From NCBI GenBank assembly GCA_041395105.1, contig JAWLBB010000002.1, positions 310,001 to 374,000 of the forward strand: a stretch of DNA of 64,000 bases. Direction: 5' to 3'. Source of the DNA: Opitutaceae bacterium (GTDB lineage: Bacteria; Verrucomicrobiota; Verrucomicrobiia; Opitutales; Opitutaceae). Below the pieces are notes generated by a model. The model was not told the origin of the DNA. It searched no databases and worked only from the letters and a program-made list of their open reading frames with translations. Each line of letters opens with the position of its first letter. The stretch's first letter is position 1. Positions 62,827 through 64,000 of this stretch are shown here, in pieces. A program made the translations under genes and the position numbers.

Positions 62827-64000
62827 TCACACCGCACCAGGGCGGTCGGGTTGCTCGTCGAGCAGCCCGCCGAGCGAAGCGCGCATGCCCGAAAGGGTGA
62901 ACGGCTTGTTCAGGACCCGCGCCCATCTCGGGACCGGGTCCACCCCGGCACGCAGATCGATCCGGGTCGTCGTCGCGATCGTGGTCATCCCGGGGTGCAG
63001 CCGCCTTGCTGTATCCAATAATTGAATACCCATGTCCCCTTCCTCCGGATCGCACTCCGCAATCAAGCCGTCGTAAGGCAGGCTCTCGAGCAGCCGTCCG
63101 GCGACCGACGCATCGGCCGTCTTGTCGATGTGGAATTCGTTCCTGACCACCATCTCTATCATGTCGGTGATCGCCGCATAACGATCGAAGACGAGCAGGC
63201 GGCGGCCCAGCAGGTCGCCGGCCGGCCGCAGACTCTCCAGCGCCCTCTCGATCAACGCCTGCGGCTCCTCCCTTTCGCCTTCCAGGCGGGACCAGCCCAG
63301 CGTCAGCGGGGCCAACCCGCCAAGACCGGCGACACGACGGGTCGCGCTCAGGGCTTCCCTCGGCACCTGGCGCGGAGCGATCAGCCCCAGGGTGGAAGCG
63401 TCGAGGACATCGCAGATCGCCTCTTCGCCGAGTTGCGCACGCAATTCGGGCAGACGGGCGAGCAGCGGGGTCAGATCGGAGCCGGCCCGCAGGACCACCA
63501 GGGTCAAGGGCAACCCCAGCCACCGGCACCGATAGACCTCGCGGTCCAGGTGCTCGCGCAGCGCGCCACGGTCGGCCGTCATCGGACCGAAGATCACGAC
63601 GGTAAAACCGGCTCCCGCCGGCCGTTCGACCGTCCGCAAATCGACCAGATTCTGCCCGGACCCGGAGGGCAGCACGTATTGGAGATGGTCCGGGTCAATC
63701 GTGGATTTGCGGACGCTGTGCGCCTCCAGCGAACTGACGGTTTCCTCCCGATTCCCCCACCCGCCGGTTCCGTCAATCCTCGGGACCTGCGCGTTGCGCA
63801 GCAGCAGGGAACCATCCTGATCGAAACAGAGGATGCCGATGGGCAGTTGGTCGTAGACGAAACGCAGAAGCATCAGCGTCCGTCGATCCGCCTGCAACGT
63901 TTCGGCGACCTCGAGAAGCGCCGCGGTAAAGTCGGTCAACGCCCCGAGAAGGTGCAGATCCTGGGGCCCGAACGGCCGCGAGGAGGAGGGTGGAGCGATC
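62827..64000 (-). CDS. Signalling protein with PAS and degenerate GGDEF/receiver-like domains (truncated by window edge)
   Basis: The frame stays open to the right edge, so the N-terminus is missing. Reading towards the stop: GPQDLHLLGALTDF, a PAS-like unit (FVYDQLPIGILCFDQDGSLLLRN), then a degenerate diguanylate-cyclase-like segment (LREHLDREVYRCRWLGLPLTLVVL) without the GGDEF motif, and a C-terminal receiver-like domain (RLLVFDRYAAITDMIEMVV, ARVLNKPFTLSGM). The usual phosphorylated Asp position is not clear, so the receiver may be a pseudo-receiver. It converges with the ABC gene. Confidence 0.7.
   Translation of the reverse strand, partial: IAPPSSSRPFGPQDLHLLGALTDFTAALLEVAETLQADRRTLMLLRFVYDQLPIGILCFDQDGSLLLRNAQVPRIDGTGGWGNREETVSSLEAHSVRKSTIDPDHLQYVLPSGSGQNLVDLRTVERPAGAGFTVVIFGPMTADRGALREHLDREVYRCRWLGLPLTLVVLRAGSDLTPLLARLPELRAQLGEEAICDVLDASTLGLIAPRQVPREALSATRRVAGLGGLAPLTLGWSRLEGEREEPQALIERALESLRPAGDLLGRRLLVFDRYAAITDMIEMVVRNEFHIDKTADASVAGRLLESLPYDGLIAECDPEEGDMGIQLLDTARRLHPGMTTIATTTRIDLRAGVDPVPRWARVLNKPFTLSGMRASLGGLLDEQPDRPGAV

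Overview
The window is GC-rich (roughly 60 percent or more) chromosomal DNA, densely coding, with many short intergenic gaps, ATGA stop/start overlaps and few strong Shine-Dalgarno sites. It most likely comes from a Verrucomicrobiota member, probably class Opitutae. This is an inference from content: a TIGR02597-type secreted protein next to a secreted protein carrying two copies of a NISTRG-type domain, two Gfo/Idh/MocA oxidoreductases with an AraC regulator, a VanZ-LamG protein, and the gene orders seen. No rRNA gene or ribosomal operon is present to settle the taxonomy.

Left part (1-20.7 kb). Two lipoproteins are followed by a five-gene minus-strand operon: DinB-like, NRDE, a DedA/ATP-grasp fusion, an OlsB-like N-acyltransferase and a PlsC/OlsA-like O-acyltransferase. 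It looks like an aminolipid synthesis and membrane-handling unit. A SNF2 helicase, tRNA-Phe(GAA) and a lone radical SAM protein with its SPASM domain at the N-terminus come next. A tight operon then encodes a CHASE2 adenylate cyclase, an SH3-like membrane protein, an M48 metalloprotease and an MscS channel with a cyclic-nucleotide-binding domain. A VanZ-LamG protein and a multi-PAS SpoIIE-type phosphatase close this part.

Middle part (20.7-41.7 kb). korA-korB (2-oxoacid:ferredoxin oxidoreductase) and an unknown gene face a housekeeping minus-strand block: nusA, infB, rbfA, a DHH phosphoesterase, truB, ribF, tlyA and nadK. The nusA leader has a good sigma-70 promoter followed by a terminator-like hairpin. 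DUF2851 and NYN/YacP genes, an SPFH protein, two secreted proteins, mscL and an ankyrin-repeat protein follow.

Accessory stretch (41.7-44.5 kb). A 190-bp MITE-like element has inverted ends and a perfect 10-bp target duplication. tRNA-Ser(UGA) has a 3' tail repeated 141 bp downstream, and a small ars-type operon follows (ArsR, a 57-residue Cys-rich protein, an ArsP-type permease).

Right part (44.5-64 kb). This holds a YkuD_2 protein, two Gfo/Idh/MocA oxidoreductases, a YugP-type peptidase, an AraC regulator with a two-half-site operator candidate, a cupin/OppA pair, tamB-tamA, a DciA-like gene, rpsO, pnp, an ABC ATPase and a truncated signalling gene at the edge. pnp has a long leader hairpin reminiscent of the RNase III-controlled pnp leader of E. 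coli, and its reading frame is broken by an apparent one-base deletion near 60513. I found no CRISPR array, prophage or rRNA.
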